Below, in pieces: positions 1 to 11,540 of a DNA stretch of 64,000 nucleotides. The notes under the pieces are model-generated. The model saw only the letters and a list, made by a program, of their open reading frames with translations. It ran no database searches and was not told the DNA's origin. Every line of letters starts with the position of its first letter. The first letter of the stretch is position 1. The position numbers and the translations under genes were made by a program. Location: assembly GCA_032718475.1 (NCBI GenBank), contig JAUCBJ010002996.1:1-64000 (forward strand), read 5' to 3'. This DNA is from Nemertoderma westbladi. Lineage: Eukaryota; Xenacoelomorpha; Nemertodermatida; Nemertodermatidae.

Positions 1-2357
1 AAACTTTCTTGGGCCATCGTGCTATTTAATATCGAGTTATCGGTATATAAATTTCTCGGATTATGGTCAGTTCTATAGGGAATATCATTATCAACAGGTC
101 TATAATTACCCTTAATAGGGTTCACTATAGGAGTTTCTACTTCGCTAGCAGTATAGATGCGTGTAGGCTCCACACCTTCCGCATGAGATACTTCAGACCT
201 AACGGGTTGACACATTGTTACAGAGGGTGGTGGTATACCCTTTTTTAAGTTTACTAATTTATCGCGTTCTAACGCGATACTTTGCTGCACTTCTTGCAAC
301 TCTAACCTACTTTCCCTCACCGTTCCTTTTAAATGTTGGACAGTCCCTTCCAACTCTCGGACCTGTTGGGAAGAGCGTTTCCGATTCTCCCTTATCTCTC
401 CTAGGAGAATATCCATCCCCCGCCGTCTCTCGTCTACCCAATCAACCGCCAAAACGGGATCCGCCAACGTCGTAGCGGGCAGACGAGGGACAACGGGCGA
501 CAAATTTGGAATATTTCGCTCGGGGTCCAGGACCTGAACTGTCTCCTGGGCAGTTCTATGGGGCACAGGTAGCTTAGTGCTATGCAGAGGGAATTTATAG
601 GTAGCTTCAGGGAGCCCAGGTGTGTCTATTACCGAAGGGGTGATTTCAAGAACAGGCCTACTTATTTCAGGCTCATCTACTATAGTAGGGAGTCTTTCTA
701 TTGTAATTATTTGGTTTGTGGGTTCTGTACTCTCTAAGTTGGTATTATTTAGTTGCCTTCTAACAGCTGGAGGCAAATCAGGCAATTTCTGACGGTGGAA
801 TGTTCTTTTACGTCTGCTTAGGCGGGATCGATTTCCTCCGCCTTCAGCGTCGGTGGTATCGCCTTCCTCAGATGATGTATAACCGTGTCGTTTGGGAGTA
901 GATCGATTCATCATCTGCATATTACTGGCTGTTAACTGTTTATTAAAGTTATCTTGCCTCTCTTGAAGATTTTCCAACTCTAGTTGGGTTGTCTCTTCAG
1001 ATGCCCTCCGTTCTGCTTCTGCCACTGCTATCTTTCTTTCCGCTTCTGCCGCTGCCGCTTTCCTTTCCGCTTCTGCCGCTGCCGCTTTCTTTTCTGCCTC
1101 TGCCTCTGCTGCCTTTCTTTCCGCTTCTGCCGCTGCCGCTTTCCCTTCCGCTTCTGCCGCTGCCGCTGCCGCTGCTGCTGTCTTTCTATCTTCTATACGT
1201 TTTTTCCTTACTTGCTCTTCCTTTTCTCTAGCGATGCGGAGTTGTTCATCGAATTTAGCTTGGTTTGCCGCTAACCTATCCACATCAATCGCATCTAACA
1301 CGAGTTTGGCTCCTTCGCTATTAGGGCTAAGTCCCTCTAGCCTTCTCCTCAACTCTTTGTCTCCCACAAAACGCTGATAGTCTGACAGATAGATATCAAT
1401 GGCATCCTTCTTATGCGGTTTCTCTGCCGTCGCTTCACTTTCCACTTGGGAAAAAGTAGTGTCTGTCGATTCTCCTTGTATTGAGCGCTCCTCCAACTGA
1501 ACTTTCCACTGAGCTGCTCCTTGAACCTGGCGTCTCACCCTTTGAAGCCAAGTCTTTACGGCAACTTGCAACGACGTGTCTTGTCTTCTTTTAGAAGCCT
1601 CCTCAAAGGCGGATAAGATTAGCCTAATTCGCAGAACTCTTTCTCTAACTTGATAAAGCAGCTGTTCCTGCTCTGGAGGTCCTTGAGGTTGTTTAAATAG
1701 TTGCCTTTCTACTCGCTCCATAGAGCTGAAGAATCCCTGTGCGTATCCGGCTGCGGACCTCTTCCACACAGCTGGATCGATAGTTTCCTTGGCTACTCCC
1801 ATCCGGTGTATGTCTTCCCAGGCAGCTTCTGATAAATCAAACGGGAGTCCGGGTCCGGGGAAGTTCCATTGCGACTCGACAATAGACTTCAATTCTTCCC
1901 TCGTGTACCCCGCATAACTATCTCTAGTTGATCGTTGACTCCTCGCCCAATCGATCTGGTGTTCTTCCACCGCGATCAATAACCTAGTGAGTACGGCTGC
2001 AGGAAGGATGAGAAGGGGATCCGTATAAACCGCATCCGTCATCTCTGCTCCGCGCTCGGGTGTCAGCTCTACAGTATCCTCACTACTGGAGCTGCTGGGC
2101 CGCTGAGGAATAAATTCTTGACTAGCGGGTTGTTGCTGTTCCGCTGCTTGTTGGTCCCGCTTGACCTGAGCTCGGGTGCCTATGATAGACCTACGATGTT
2201 GGACTAGCCTAGGTTCTGTTATTACTACTGGAGGGGTGACCTTCCTCACAGTGGGAGGTGAACTGAATTTACGACCAGACGGTTGTACGTCTCTATCTGA
2301 GTCGCAGATAGTTACATCTAATATACTGTCTGACAGATTCTGCTTAGTATCAGACAT
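1..2357 (-). CDS. Gag-like protein, N-terminal part, runs off the window (BEL/Pao element 1)
   Basis: The reading frame is open from the ATG at 2355-2357 to position 1, about 785 codons with no stop. The start follows the leader and aligns with the 5' end of the frame in element 2, although there the codon is ATA. Residues up to about 430 form a domain absent from element 2. It is followed by an Ala/Glu/Lys/Arg-rich stretch (about 1010-1200 in DNA) made of AEAERKAA-type heptads, a likely coiled coil. The final part matches element 2's Gag linker closely (for example PIVNPIKGNY and NPRNLYTDNS). This should be a retrotransposon structural protein. The DUF1759-type core, zinc knuckles and protease would lie to the left, outside the window. 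Confidence 0.8.
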   Translation of the reverse strand, partial: MSDTKQNLSDSILDVTICDSDRDVQPSGRKFSSPPTVRKVTPPVVITEPRLVQHRRSIIGTRAQVKRDQQAAEQQQPASQEFIPQRPSSSSSEDTVELTPERGAEMTDAVYTDPLLILPAAVLTRLLIAVEEHQIDWARSQRSTRDSYAGYTREELKSIVESQWNFPGPGLPFDLSEAAWEDIHRMGVAKETIDPAVWKRSAAGYAQGFFSSMERVERQLFKQPQGPPEQEQLLYQVRERVLRIRLILSAFEEASKRRQDTSLQVAVKTWLQRVRRQVQGAAQWKVQLEERSIQGESTDTTFSQVESEATAEKPHKKDAIDIYLSDYQRFVGDKELRRRLEGLSPNSEGAKLVLDAIDVDRLAANQAKFDEQLRIAREKEEQVRKKRIEDRKTAAAAAAAAEAEGKAAAAEAERKAAEAEAEKKAAAAEAERKAAAAEAERKIAVAEAERRASEETTQLELENLQERQDNFNKQLTASNMQMMNRSTPKRHGYTSSEEGDTTDAEGGGNRSRLSRRKRTFHRQKLPDLPPAVRRQLNNTNLESTEPTNQIITIERLPTIVDEPEISRPVLEITPSVIDTPGLPEATYKFPLHSTKLPVPHRTAQETVQVLDPERNIPNLSPVVPRLPATTLADPVLAVDWVDERRRGMDILLGEIRENRKRSSQQVRELEGTVQHLKGTVRESRLELQEVQQSIALERDKLVNLKKGIPPPSVTMCQPVRSEVSHAEGVEPTRIYTASEVETPIVNPIKGNYRPVDNDIPYRTDHNPRNLYTDNSILNSTMAQES

Positions 2358-4566
2358 GACTATGTATACCGTTGAATGTCTACTGCTGTATTACAGTCTG
2401 AGCAAGTCTAGTAACTCAGTAGTAACTGCTAGCCTAATAATTAATTACCGGTACTGCTACTCAGTGTAGCGTGATATATATATAATATATTAGAATACCG
2501 GTATACTTATAGTATATATAACTATATAAGTATTATCACAGACTAGGTTTATCACAGAATACCGGTATAATTTTAGCACAAATATATAATATATAATAGG
2601 CCTATCTGGAATACCGGTATACAGCTTACAGTTTGTAGGATATATAATTCTGAAATAGAATTAATTACAAGTACTGGTATAATTTCAGCCTAGATTTATA
2701 GAAATAAAGATAATAGGCCTATCGTAAATACCGGTATATCAATTATTTCAAATAATTGAATTTCTATTACTTTAGGGTTACTTTGTTACTTTACTTACGT
2801 TATTACCGTTATTTGAGCAGTAGTCCAACTGATATTGAGACCTAATTGTTGTATGGCAGGCCTACTATTTATAAATCGTTTGAGTTGATTTATAATATAT
2901 ATATACCCGTTTTAATGGGTTTTGTCAATGTTTGAAATAAATGTTATTATTTCTGGGGGGTAATCACTACACAAAGCGGTGCGCTTTCAATGAAGTGTTA
3001 CGTATAGGACACTAAAACAAATAATTCTAATTTACCTAAGTTACTTAATACTACAAATTACTTACAATTTGGGTGAGATTACAATCTCTAAATAAACACA
3101 AAAATTTACAAAAAACACAAAATACGAATTTTTAGGGTAATTTTACAAGAAGTCTACAAACCAGCCTAACAAAGGGTTAGATAACCGGTTATTACAACGG
3201 ACAGGGTACTACGGTATTTGAAATAATAAGTAGTAGTAAATACACTGCGTTGTCTAGATAGGAAAATACCACCGCCTGACGACCTATAGCCGTATCGCTA
3301 TAGGTTCTACGTTATGTATCACGGAGTGTTCCTACCTAGAAGTTAATAGAGCTAATCGAATGTGCCTATCAACCACTTTACAACACAGATATAATGTCTA
3401 CACTAATTACTTCGGAAAGTACTGTACACTAAACCCTAAATTAGGTACGAGTACTTGTATATCAGATAATCAGTAGTTAAATATACTTGAACAGCTAAAA
3501 GAACCACGGCATCTGCTGGAGTGACCGATGCACAAAATCACCAGTCTTTACCTACGCCGAGCAGCCCGTGTAGTACCGGGGTTAATTTAACTATAGCGGT
3601 ATGTATAACAAACACAATTACTGTAGGAACAAACTTGGGGAATGAATGTTGCGGATAATCGCATAAACTCTGAATAATAAATATTACGCTACGCGTACAA
3701 ACTACTCAAACAAAATACAGACCGAACACTGACAGACTACTATCAAGCCTAAACGAACTACGGTATATGCAGACTCCGAAATGATTAGGGAGTATGCGCT
3801 CTAACCCAGTAGTGCGACTTATTCTTTAGTTGGGGGTTTACCTTACAGCGTTCGCTGCCCCTACTGCCTAACCGTACTTAATCGGACAGATGATCTACAC
3901 ACGCGGCAATCCGTTCAGACCTAATAACAGCCAGACAACTATCCAGCCTACAAATTATCTAAATAAAATTATACGCTACCCGTACAGACTTACACAAACA
4001 AAGTACAGACCAAACGATGGCAGACTACTCTCAAGCCTAAATAAACTACAGGACATGCAGACTCCGAAATGATTAGGGAGTATGCGCTCTAACCCAGTAG
4101 TGCGACTTATTCTTTAGTTGGGGGTTTACCTTACAGCGTTCGCTGCCCCTACTTCCTAACCGTACTTAATCGGACAGGTGATCTACACACACTGCAATCC
4201 GTTCAGACTTAACAGCAATCAGACAACAGCTCAGCCTACAAATTGTCTGTACAATCTGATCAGGTTTACACGCCTTCTGTTCAATACTGGCCTACAAACA
4301 AATAAAACTGACAGAAATAGGCCTAAGTAAAATCCCAATAAAAACCAGGCGTCCCCGATTAATTATTAAGACCTACTGGTATATAATAATCAAAATCGAA
4401 TAATACTGCTGTACCTGTACTGCTGTAGGTACCGGTCCGGGTGGTTAGGTAGTCAGGCCTACTGGGTACCGGTTCTGGCAGTTGGGCCTACTGACCTACA
4501 GATGTACCGGTTGACCGGTACTTTCAACTTTATTGCTTACTGCAATAAAGAAGCTATATCCGTTAT
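2358..4566 (-). other. Long 5' leader of element 1
   Basis: Non-coding leader between the 5' LTR and the Gag start, homologous along its length to 16908-19160. It contains many palindromic ACCGGT motifs embedded in ATATAT and AGGCCTA contexts (2440-2740). It also carries a tandem duplication with a 288-bp period: the marker GCAGACTCCGAAATGATTAG starts at 3769 and again at 4057. A leader this long before Gag is unusual for BEL/Pao elements. Confidence 0.7.
3700..4260 (-). repeat. 288-bp tandem duplication in the element 1 leader
   Basis: Two direct copies of a block containing a GC-rich hairpin-like core (GGGGGTTTACCTTACAGCG) are spaced exactly 288 bp apart (3769 and 4057). The same duplication with the same period is present in element 2 (18332 and 18620), so it predates both insertions and belongs to the family. 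Confidence 0.75.
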
Positions 4567-5286
4567 TGTTCGCGCTTTCAGACCTTTGGCAGTTTAACCC
4601 GCCAAATTAGGATGTCTTCTAGATAATAAATCGCTTTTAGCCTCTGACAAGTATTTTATTCACTACACTAGTCGAAACCAATCTGTGCGCGATCATTCAC
4701 CCGCTGGATATACCCGGGAGATTGGGTTCGACGGCTTAATCGTATTGCTATGTAAGCCTACTGTATTATTCGACTGATCGTATTATATAATCTCTGACAA
4801 TATTATTCACCTTCGGGAATATTAACAGTTCCTTTAGGACGTGGCGCTCTATCTATATAAACAGAGTTATGACTTAAACTACTCACAACGATATGGCTTA
4901 GTTATAATTCACATATATGGCGCATTCTTTAGGAAATGCTTCGTTATCAGTCTCACTCATACACAATGCTGCACAATACTACACACTAATCTGCCGATCT
5001 TCACTGATTTTAGTCACATATAAAAGGAACACGGACCGAATCATGTAGGGTCTATCAAATAACATTAGATTCACTTCAAACCACTTTAACATAAGTCACA
5101 ATCGTTATATGTAACCTTTCTCTCTTACCTTCGGTATATCAAGAATATTGGGTTTCGGGGTTATTTATCGTTATTCCAAATATAATAATTCATCAACCAT
5201 ATTATGAAGAACTGACAGTAAATAGCAGTATAACAATATAAAAGTATGCACAGGTATGTTTGATTAGGTATGTTGAGTTGCATGAG
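4567..5286 (-). repeat. Truncated 5' LTR of element 1
   Basis: Starts with TGTTCGCGCTTTCAGACC exactly as the LTRs at 8915 and 19161 and follows them to about 5251, ending at AAAGTATGCAC. Beyond that the sequence jumps to a short stretch resembling a later part of the LTR (TGAGTTGCA near 5274) and homology then ends. The missing part is the U3 end for a minus-strand element, so its promoter may be lost. Confidence 0.8.
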
Positions 5287-5898
5287 TTTTTAACACTTTG
5301 CAAATACACCGAAGAATTTTATGGACATGGGGCAGATAGGGGGGACTTACGCAATAAAAATCCATCCCTCTCCTCCAGGGGAAATTCGACGCAAAATGTT
5401 TGCTCTGAACTGCCACAGGAAGTTATTCCCCTTTTGGGGAATAATAAGAACTGTTTATCTTTAGATAGGGACCTGTTATATGAAACTGGTTGTTCTGTTG
5501 TCTGGAATATTCAGTAAGAAACGCACAAAAATGAATTTATATTGTCCTCCAAAAAGCGGCTTGAAGACAAATACGTAAAGGGATGATGGGCCAGTATAAC
5601 AGCCGATAATGCGTTAAGAAGATTTTTGATTGTGGGAAATAACTTGAAATGTTTGAAAAACAAACACTTCAATTTTGAGAAAAGCTATATCGCAATTTCG
5701 GTGTTTTAACCTCCTTATCGAGTAGGCCTATCTATGGAAGTAAGGTGACACAAAATCCCACAGGAAAATCGCGTATGGAATTATTGTTACTGTAATTAAT
5801 TATATTTATAATAATTTTGATTATTTATAATTATGATTAGGGATCTTTCCTGCAAATAACTAGCAACTTATAATTATTTTACTATAGTTCCTATTATT
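5287..5898. other. Intergenic, no recognised feature
   Basis: Flank between the truncated LTR and the LINE at 5910. There is no ATG-initiated frame of substance: one frame open at 5260-5517 begins with TTG and resembles nothing I know. The right half is AT-rich. Confidence 0.5.
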
Positions 5899-5909
5899 TA
5901 TTACAAACT

Positions 5910-6733
5910 AGGACAGCCACAAAGGGTGAAGATCTGGGATTCACACTAAATGAACGCAGAAGTAGTAGATATCCGGCAACTACAGTCACAGACACCGACT
6001 TTGCGGATGACATCGCCCTGCTCTCTAATACGCTAGCAGATGCACAGCTTCTACTAAATAAGGTGGAGAGGGCTGCTAAGGAGGTTGGATTGCATATAAA
6101 TGCTACAAAGACCGAATTCATGACCTTTAATGATGATGGAATCTTGACAACCATTGATAATGGAAGGTCGATGACTTCCAGTACCTTGGATCATGGATAG
6201 AGAGTAGCAAAAAGGACATAGAAGATAGGAAAGCAAAGGCTTGGATAGCTCTATCAAAAATGGATACCATCTGGAAATCAGATCTCTCCAGGCACCTGAA
6301 GACTAAGTTCTTTCGAGACACAGTGGAAGGTGTATTTTTATACGGGGGTGAGACCTGGACACTGACGAAATCACGTGAACACTGAATTGATGGTTGCTAC
6401 ACAAGACTACTAAGGGCAGCTCTAAACATCAGCTGGAGACAACACATGACAAACGCCGAGCTTTATGGTACAATTCCACCTGTATCAACCACCATCCGTG
6501 AACGCAGATTAAGATTCAGTGGGCACTGCTGGCGAAGTAAAGACGAGGTCATACCAGATCTACTTCTCTGGCAACCAACTCATGGAAAGCGTAGTCGTGG
6601 ACGACCGGCCATAACATATATAGATCAACTTGCAAGGGATACTGAACTTGGGAGAAACGAAATTGCGACAACTATGGAGAATCGGGAAGCCTGGAAGGAT
6701 CTCATTTCCACTGTCCGAGTTCGCTCGACCTAG
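5910..6733 (+). pseudogene. LINE reverse transcriptase, C-terminal remnant
   Basis: Reading starts in frame near 5918 (GFTLNERR) and passes the catalytic FADD motif. It then needs a frame change near 6165 to continue as FQYLGSWIESS. A TGA interrupts it near 6382, and it ends at the stop just before the TAG repeat. The intact last segment (6446-6733) encodes the conserved C-terminal region found downstream of RT in this group. It cannot make an active enzyme: fingers, endonuclease and part of the palm are missing. Confidence 0.85.
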
Positions 6734-6742
6734 TAGTAGTAG
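5910..6742 (+). mobile_element. 5'-truncated LINE (non-LTR retrotransposon) with (TAG)n tail
   Basis: The 3' end of a LINE. It is flanked by the 11-bp direct repeat TATTACAAACT at 5899-5909 and 6743-6753, the target-site duplication, and ends in a short TAG repeat. The coding remnant spans the reverse-transcriptase palm (DTDFADDIALL) and the C-terminal region (RRLRFSGHCWRSKDE, HGKRSRGRPAITYIDQL). These are typical of a LINE group common in cnidarians, sponges and other invertebrates. Severe 5' truncation is normal for target-primed integration. Confidence 0.9.
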
Positions 6743-6753
6743 TATTACAAACT

Positions 6754-8909
6754 TAGATATTTACTTAAGTCAAAACTTGCATGCCAAATTTTAATGTTTG
6801 CACTGGATTTTGACATTTACCCCGCATGGGCTTTATATTAAACAATCATTAAGTGAAATGTTATAAAAAAATAGAAAAAGTTAACCAAAAATATATGATT
6901 TTACAAAAAACGGAGGTATTTTATATAAACATTCAACACACCGAATTAAATTAAATTAAATTAAATCATGTGATGCACCTTTCAATTCATATAATCAACA
7001 TTCCCGAGTCAGATAATATAGTTAGTTAGTCTACTACGGGGCGATTCTGGCGAAACTACGAGCCACCAGCGAGTAGTTATAATTTTTATATTTTTATATA
7101 ACTTGTATAATTTGTTCTCTGAGTTGTCTTGCAGTTCTGTTGCTCCCACGAAGCCCCCCCCCCCCCCCCCCCCCCCCCCACTCGTGGTGTATTCAATCCA
7201 CTATTCATACCGAGGTGTGAAGATTATGAATCTATACTGAATGTTAATGACAAACACAAACCAATCAGTATCTACTACACTGCGACTGATTATAGAAATT
7301 GCAATAATTATCACACATCACACAACCTGGAAAACTGGAAAATACATAATCAAACAATGGCCTACTTAATATTCATGCAGCAAACCATGCCTGTATGGAG
7401 AGCTTAGTACCATTTAGTAATAGTAGTAATAATAATATAACTAACAGTTTTGAATACCGTATTACAGTAGGCCTATGCAGTAGGGTGGAGTGAAAAAAAA
7501 AAATTTCTTTATTTTTAAGGGAAGCACTATTTCTTTTTTCAAAATTTTTTTTTCACTCCACCCTACTATGCAAGCAATCCTCAATATAGAAAAAATTTTA
7601 GGAAAATATAACCGAGGAATATGAATAAAGATTGGACAATTTCCTACAAATATATTAATGTAAGTGAAACATAGACAAATCAAACCAGATGGTGTAGCCT
7701 ACTGTACAACTGGAGGTGTAACTCTGCATATGCTTTTTTACAATAGGAGATTTGATTCACGGGAAAGCTAGACACGTCATCGCTTCATTAATAATATATG
7801 CAGAAAAAAATATATTCCAATTGATAATTTTGTTGTTCACGCTTTTCCTTTTAAATTACATATATTATTTAATGCAGATGTTATTGCCAAGAAACGGGAA
7901 CAAAGTTATTCACTTCCGACAGCTCAATTGCAACATGCAAATTAATGGCGCTTCAAGTTGCGAATGTCCGTACGTAGGCAGGAGTGAGCTGCAGTTGTCT
8001 TGGATGGTGCCACCAACCCTATTAGCGGACCAACAGGACGCCAATCAATAAACCTTTGACTAAATGCCATCTAGGGAGCCCGGTTTTAAATCAATTTGCA
8101 TTTTGCAACAATAGTTAGGGATAATTACAGAGACAATAACGTATTGACTCCCACCCCCTAATTTGCAAATATTCCGTTTCCGCAATTTGTTTGAATGACT
8201 ACGTAGGTATATACAGTATAAGCAGGACCACACACATGTCATACTTTTTTGGTTGTATATGTTGAATTACAAAATCAATCATGTAGCCATCAATCACGTT
8301 TCCATCAGTATTTAGATTTAGAAGTGGTTGGTAATTTTCCTTCAAACACTCTAATGCAATAAATATCATAGCCACTAGTCGTTATATCAATCGATGCGCT
8401 GTTGCGTGTCGCATCTGCATATTATTCAAAATAAAAGTTCAAGAAATATATAAAACGAAATAATTTTTTAACAACACCAAAATAAGTAATCGACAATTAT
8501 TTCGATTTTTTTTAATTATATCATCTTGCCGACCCCTTTACCTTTCATGTTTATGCAAAAAATATTTTCCAAAAAACTGAAAAGTGGCGAAATGTTGTGC
8601 TATAAAAAATCAGTTAATTGGGGGCATTTTATAAATAATTCCATTTGAACTCTTTTTTCACAACTTAACCGTTTGCACACGCGTTCGATAACTACATAAC
8701 TGACATCAATCGTTCCGTATATAACTTGTAGGCCACCACTACTGCTATATGGGGAAGAAGCTCATTTCGGCTGATAAATCCATTATTAGGTAAAGCTGGT
8801 CAGATATGTGTGGAGTTTCTAATATAACTCGTTTGATATTGTATAAAGAAAATAAACGACTCTTTATCATCACAGGCAATATATTCTAGAACTTCTGCGG
8901 GTACTTATC
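6754..8909. other. Intergenic, AT-rich, with a poly-C tract and one hairpin MITE
   Basis: No supported gene. It contains a run of 26 C (7154-7179), a short TTAAA repeat near 6946-6966 and the hairpin at 7479-7567 listed separately. The rest shows no recognisable coding or repeat signature. Confidence 0.5.
7479..7567. mobile_element. Short hairpin MITE
   Basis: The arms GTAGGGTGGAGTGAAAAAAA and its reverse complement close an AT-rich loop, about 88 bp in total. The ends read TA-GGGTGG and CCACCC-TA, compatible with a TA target duplication (Tc1/mariner style), and there is no coding capacity. The arms are almost perfect, so the copy is fairly young or maintained. Confidence 0.65.
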
Positions 8910-8914
8910 CTATT
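8910..8914. repeat. Target-site duplication CTATT, left copy
   Basis: CTATT directly before the left LTR, matching 20408-20412 directly after the right LTR. A 5-bp duplication fits BEL/Pao integration and proves both LTRs belong to one insertion. Confidence 0.9.
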
Positions 8915-10161
8915 TGTTCGCGCTTTCAGACCTTTGGCAGTTTAACCCGCCAAATTAGGATGTCTTCTAGATAATAAATCGCTTTTAGCCTCTGACAAGT
9001 ATTTGATTCACTACACTAGTCGAAACCAATCTGTGCGCGATCATTCACCCGCTGGATATACCCGGGAGATTGGGTTCGACGGCTTAATCGTATTGCTATG
9101 TAAGCCTACTGTATTATTCGACTGATCGTGTTATATAATCTCTGACAATATTATTCACCTTCGGGGAATATTAGCAGTTCCTTTAGGACGTGGCGCTCTA
9201 TCTATATAAACAGAGTTATGACTTAAACTACTCACAACGATATGGCTTAGTTATAATTCACATATATGGCGCATTCTTTAGGAAATGCTTCGTTATCAGT
9301 CTCACTCATACACAATGCTGCACAATACTGCACACTAATCTGCCGATCTTCACTGATTTTAGTCACATATAAAAGGAACACAGACCGACTCATGTAGGGT
9401 CTATCAAATAACATTAGATTCACTTCAAACCACTTTAACATAAGTCGCAATCGTTATATGTAACCTGTCTCTCTTACCTTCGGTATATCAAGAATATTGG
9501 GGTTTCGGGGTTATTTCTCGTTATTCCAATATAATATTTCATCAACCATATAATGAATAACCTACAGTAAATAGCAGTATAACGTTATAAAAGTATGCAC
9601 GACAAGACCAGCCAAGCATTGAGTAAGTTGTTAACCATTGAGTTACCCAGTTGAGTTAGGTTAGTAGGTAAGTATTGAGTTGCACAGATAACGGATATAT
9701 GTCCTTATAATTAAGCCTACTAGTGTTAGGCTAAAAGCAGAACAGCACAAAATATTCCAAAGCCGTTCTTCCTGGCTCAGGACAGAATGATAACACTGCC
9801 CATAATGCATTGCGTGATTTCTCGGAAATTTCTGTACAAGAGCAGTAAAAACGCTCTGATTGGTTGACTGAACTAAGAGACACCGTAGAACAAAGAAAAT
9901 CGACACGTATGAATATCAGCTGTTAACCGTCGTCATAGTAACTACTGTTCAAGAGTATCTAGCCCCTTTTGCGTCACGGAATTGCCATAGAATCATCAAC
10001 TATGCCTTCCACAGTACACATACGGAAGAAATAGCTCTTAGATCCTCTAAAAACACCGATACAGCAATAATACGGCCTCTTACGCCTATTAAACCAACTA
10101 CAGAGTATTTTACGGGAAAAATAAGGAAAAATAACCGGGCAATTCAGCAAAAGCTTTTACA
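8915..10161 (-). repeat. 3' LTR of element 2
   Basis: 1247 bp, identical in length to 19161-20407. The substitutions I see are at CAAACC/AACT (near 9431), ACCTACAG (near 9571) and CATCAACT (near 9999). It starts TGTTCGCGC and ends TTTTACA on the plus strand. Small open frames inside it recur in every copy only because the DNA is repeated; they are not considered genes. Confidence 0.95.
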
Positions 10162-10239
10162 CCGCTCCCAGAAAATGGGATTTTCAGTCTATAAAATATA
10201 AAAATCACAGTTTCTAAAACATAAAGATACTCTAAACAG

Positions 10240-10446
10240 TTAGTTTTCTTTGCGCGGACGGCGTTTACGCAGTTTCCCGAGGCTAGCCAGAGTCCTTTTC
10301 TCTTTGGGGCGAGCCACTTTACTAGGAAGGCTATAACTCCTGGGTAAAGGGTGCAATACAATTGCATTAGAAGGTTTGGGTTTACGGTCGGTGTCTCGTC
10401 CATTTCGATATGCTTCTCCTCGAGCTGATTTTCCTCCGCTTGTCAT
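10240..10446 (-). CDS. Small basic protein, unknown, in retrotransposon 3' region
   Basis: 69-codon frame from the ATG at 10444-10446, next to the 3' LTR. The product is rich in Arg and Lys and ends in a basic tail (KLRKRRPRKEN) resembling a nuclear localisation or nucleic-acid-binding tail. The same frame is open upstream for about 40 more codons without an ATG, so this may be the end of an older, longer protein such as a decayed integrase C-terminus. I recognise no family; translation is uncertain. Confidence 0.25.
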   Translation of the reverse strand: MTSGGKSARGEAYRNGRDTDRKPKPSNAIVLHPLPRSYSLPSKVARPKEKRTLASLGKLRKRRPRKEN

Positions 10447-11201
10447 GGGATACGTTAGTCCAAAACTCTCGCAGAGAATAGGGTTTTCTAAGCTTGATAT
10501 TTGATTCGAGATTTCCCAATCGAACTGAGATAAGGCCAATTCGTTTATCGATTGGACTTACTGTTATAACTTTCGTTTATCTGAACAAACGCAGGTTTCT
10601 TTTTTGATCTTTATAGAATAGCGTTTAACTCGTTTCGTACAACGCTCTCCTTCACCTTGATGAAGGGTTGTATCGCGTTAAACGGGGACGACCATACGGT
10701 TGGATAGTGATATTAGGTGTCCGCGTCACAATCCGGCTAGGTAAGATGGGCGGCTAGCTAGAAATCACTGTCGGAGTGTTACCGATTAATTGTTAGGGTA
10801 GCACTAGATCTTGGAACAGTGAATACAGTCCGTGAGGATCCGCGATACCATCAGAATCGAAAATCTGAGGTCTAATCAAGAACGAGGTGGTCTGACCGAG
10901 TATTCCGGAACTCCGATCAAAGGTTCACTCAAGGACTGTTTGAGCCGAGTGAGCGTAGGTGATACGTCGAATAAGCTTCGTTCGAAACTCCAGTAAATAT
11001 ACCGAGTACAACTGTGTTTAGCACAACGTTTCCGTGGATGTTTATGTCTTTCCGTTTATTAGTTGGGTCTAGGGCATTTATCGTAATAATATCAAAGACG
11101 CACGTCTGGTAGGGGAAACGCGGATGATATTTATTTGTTGTTACAATGCTTCTATCAAGAATTCCAAATATATGTTGGAGTTACCGCGTTTATTTGTTTC
11201 T

Positions 11202-11540
11202 TTAATGTCTTTCTTTCGAGTCGATTTCGAATAGGATTTTCGCATTCGAATTTCGGTTTATCGTTTCGACTCCGCTGGGTAGGATATGTTCGACATAGTC
11301 CGTATCGTGTAAATCGATAGAATGGCCAATGGTTAAGAAGTCCATATACATACCATTACGATGCGTGTAGCGAGTGGTGAATTTTCCATAGTCCAATTCA
11401 CGCGTAAGTTGCTTCCAGGAAATCGTCGGTTCGATATAACGACCATCATCCTCCGTAGTAGTTGGACTAGTATCACCGCGTATCAAGCTATCAACAAACG
11501 CTTGAAAGTAGAGTATATAGCTCCCTGATACCAAGACCAT
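11202..11540 (-). CDS. Unknown 112-aa frame in retrotransposon 3' region
   Basis: ATG at 11538-11540 and a complete frame of 112 codons. The product begins with a moderately hydrophobic stretch (MVLVSGSYILYFQAFV) and continues with a mixed, slightly acidic sequence. No conserved motif is visible. It lies downstream of the Gag-protease frame in the same orientation, where an accessory or envelope-like frame could sit. In AT-rich DNA a frame of this length can also arise by chance. Confidence 0.3.
   Translation of the reverse strand: MVLVSGSYILYFQAFVDSLIRGDTSPTTTEDDGRYIEPTISWKQLTRELDYGKFTTRYTHRNGMYMDFLTIGHSIDLHDTDYVEHILPSGVETINRNSNAKILFEIDSKERH

Larger units (their letters stand above)
1..5286 (-). 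mobile_element. BEL/Pao-type LTR retrotransposon, 5' part (element 1)
   Basis: This minus-strand LTR retrotransposon continues past the left edge of the window. From right to left it has a shortened 5' LTR (4567 to about 5286), a leader of about 2.2 kb (2358-4566) and the Gag coding region (1-2357). Leader, LTR and Gag are all clearly homologous to the complete element at 8915-20407, which fixes the class and the LTR boundary. In the aligned 0.7 kb the LTR differs from the other copies at a handful of sites, more than the complete element's own two LTRs differ from each other, so this insertion is older. The distal part of the LTR (past 5251) is deleted and rearranged. Protease, RT and integrase, if present, lie outside the window. 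Confidence 0.85.

Noticed and set aside
984-1274. Cys/Phe/Arg-rich and Leu/Pro-rich plus-strand frames
   Set aside because: Read from the antisense of the Gag coiled-coil repeat; composition is an artefact of the repeat.
4841-5023. Identical 60-aa frames at 4841, 9190 and 19436, and 81-aa frames at 9661 and 19907
   Set aside because: They lie inside LTR copies. Identity comes from the repeated DNA, and most begin with non-ATG codons. No protein features.
5260-5517. 85-aa frame beside the truncated LTR
   Set aside because: Starts with TTG and has no recognisable features.
7129-7407. Frame across the poly-C tract
   Set aside because: The proline run is the translated C tract; the rest has no features and the start is not an ATG.
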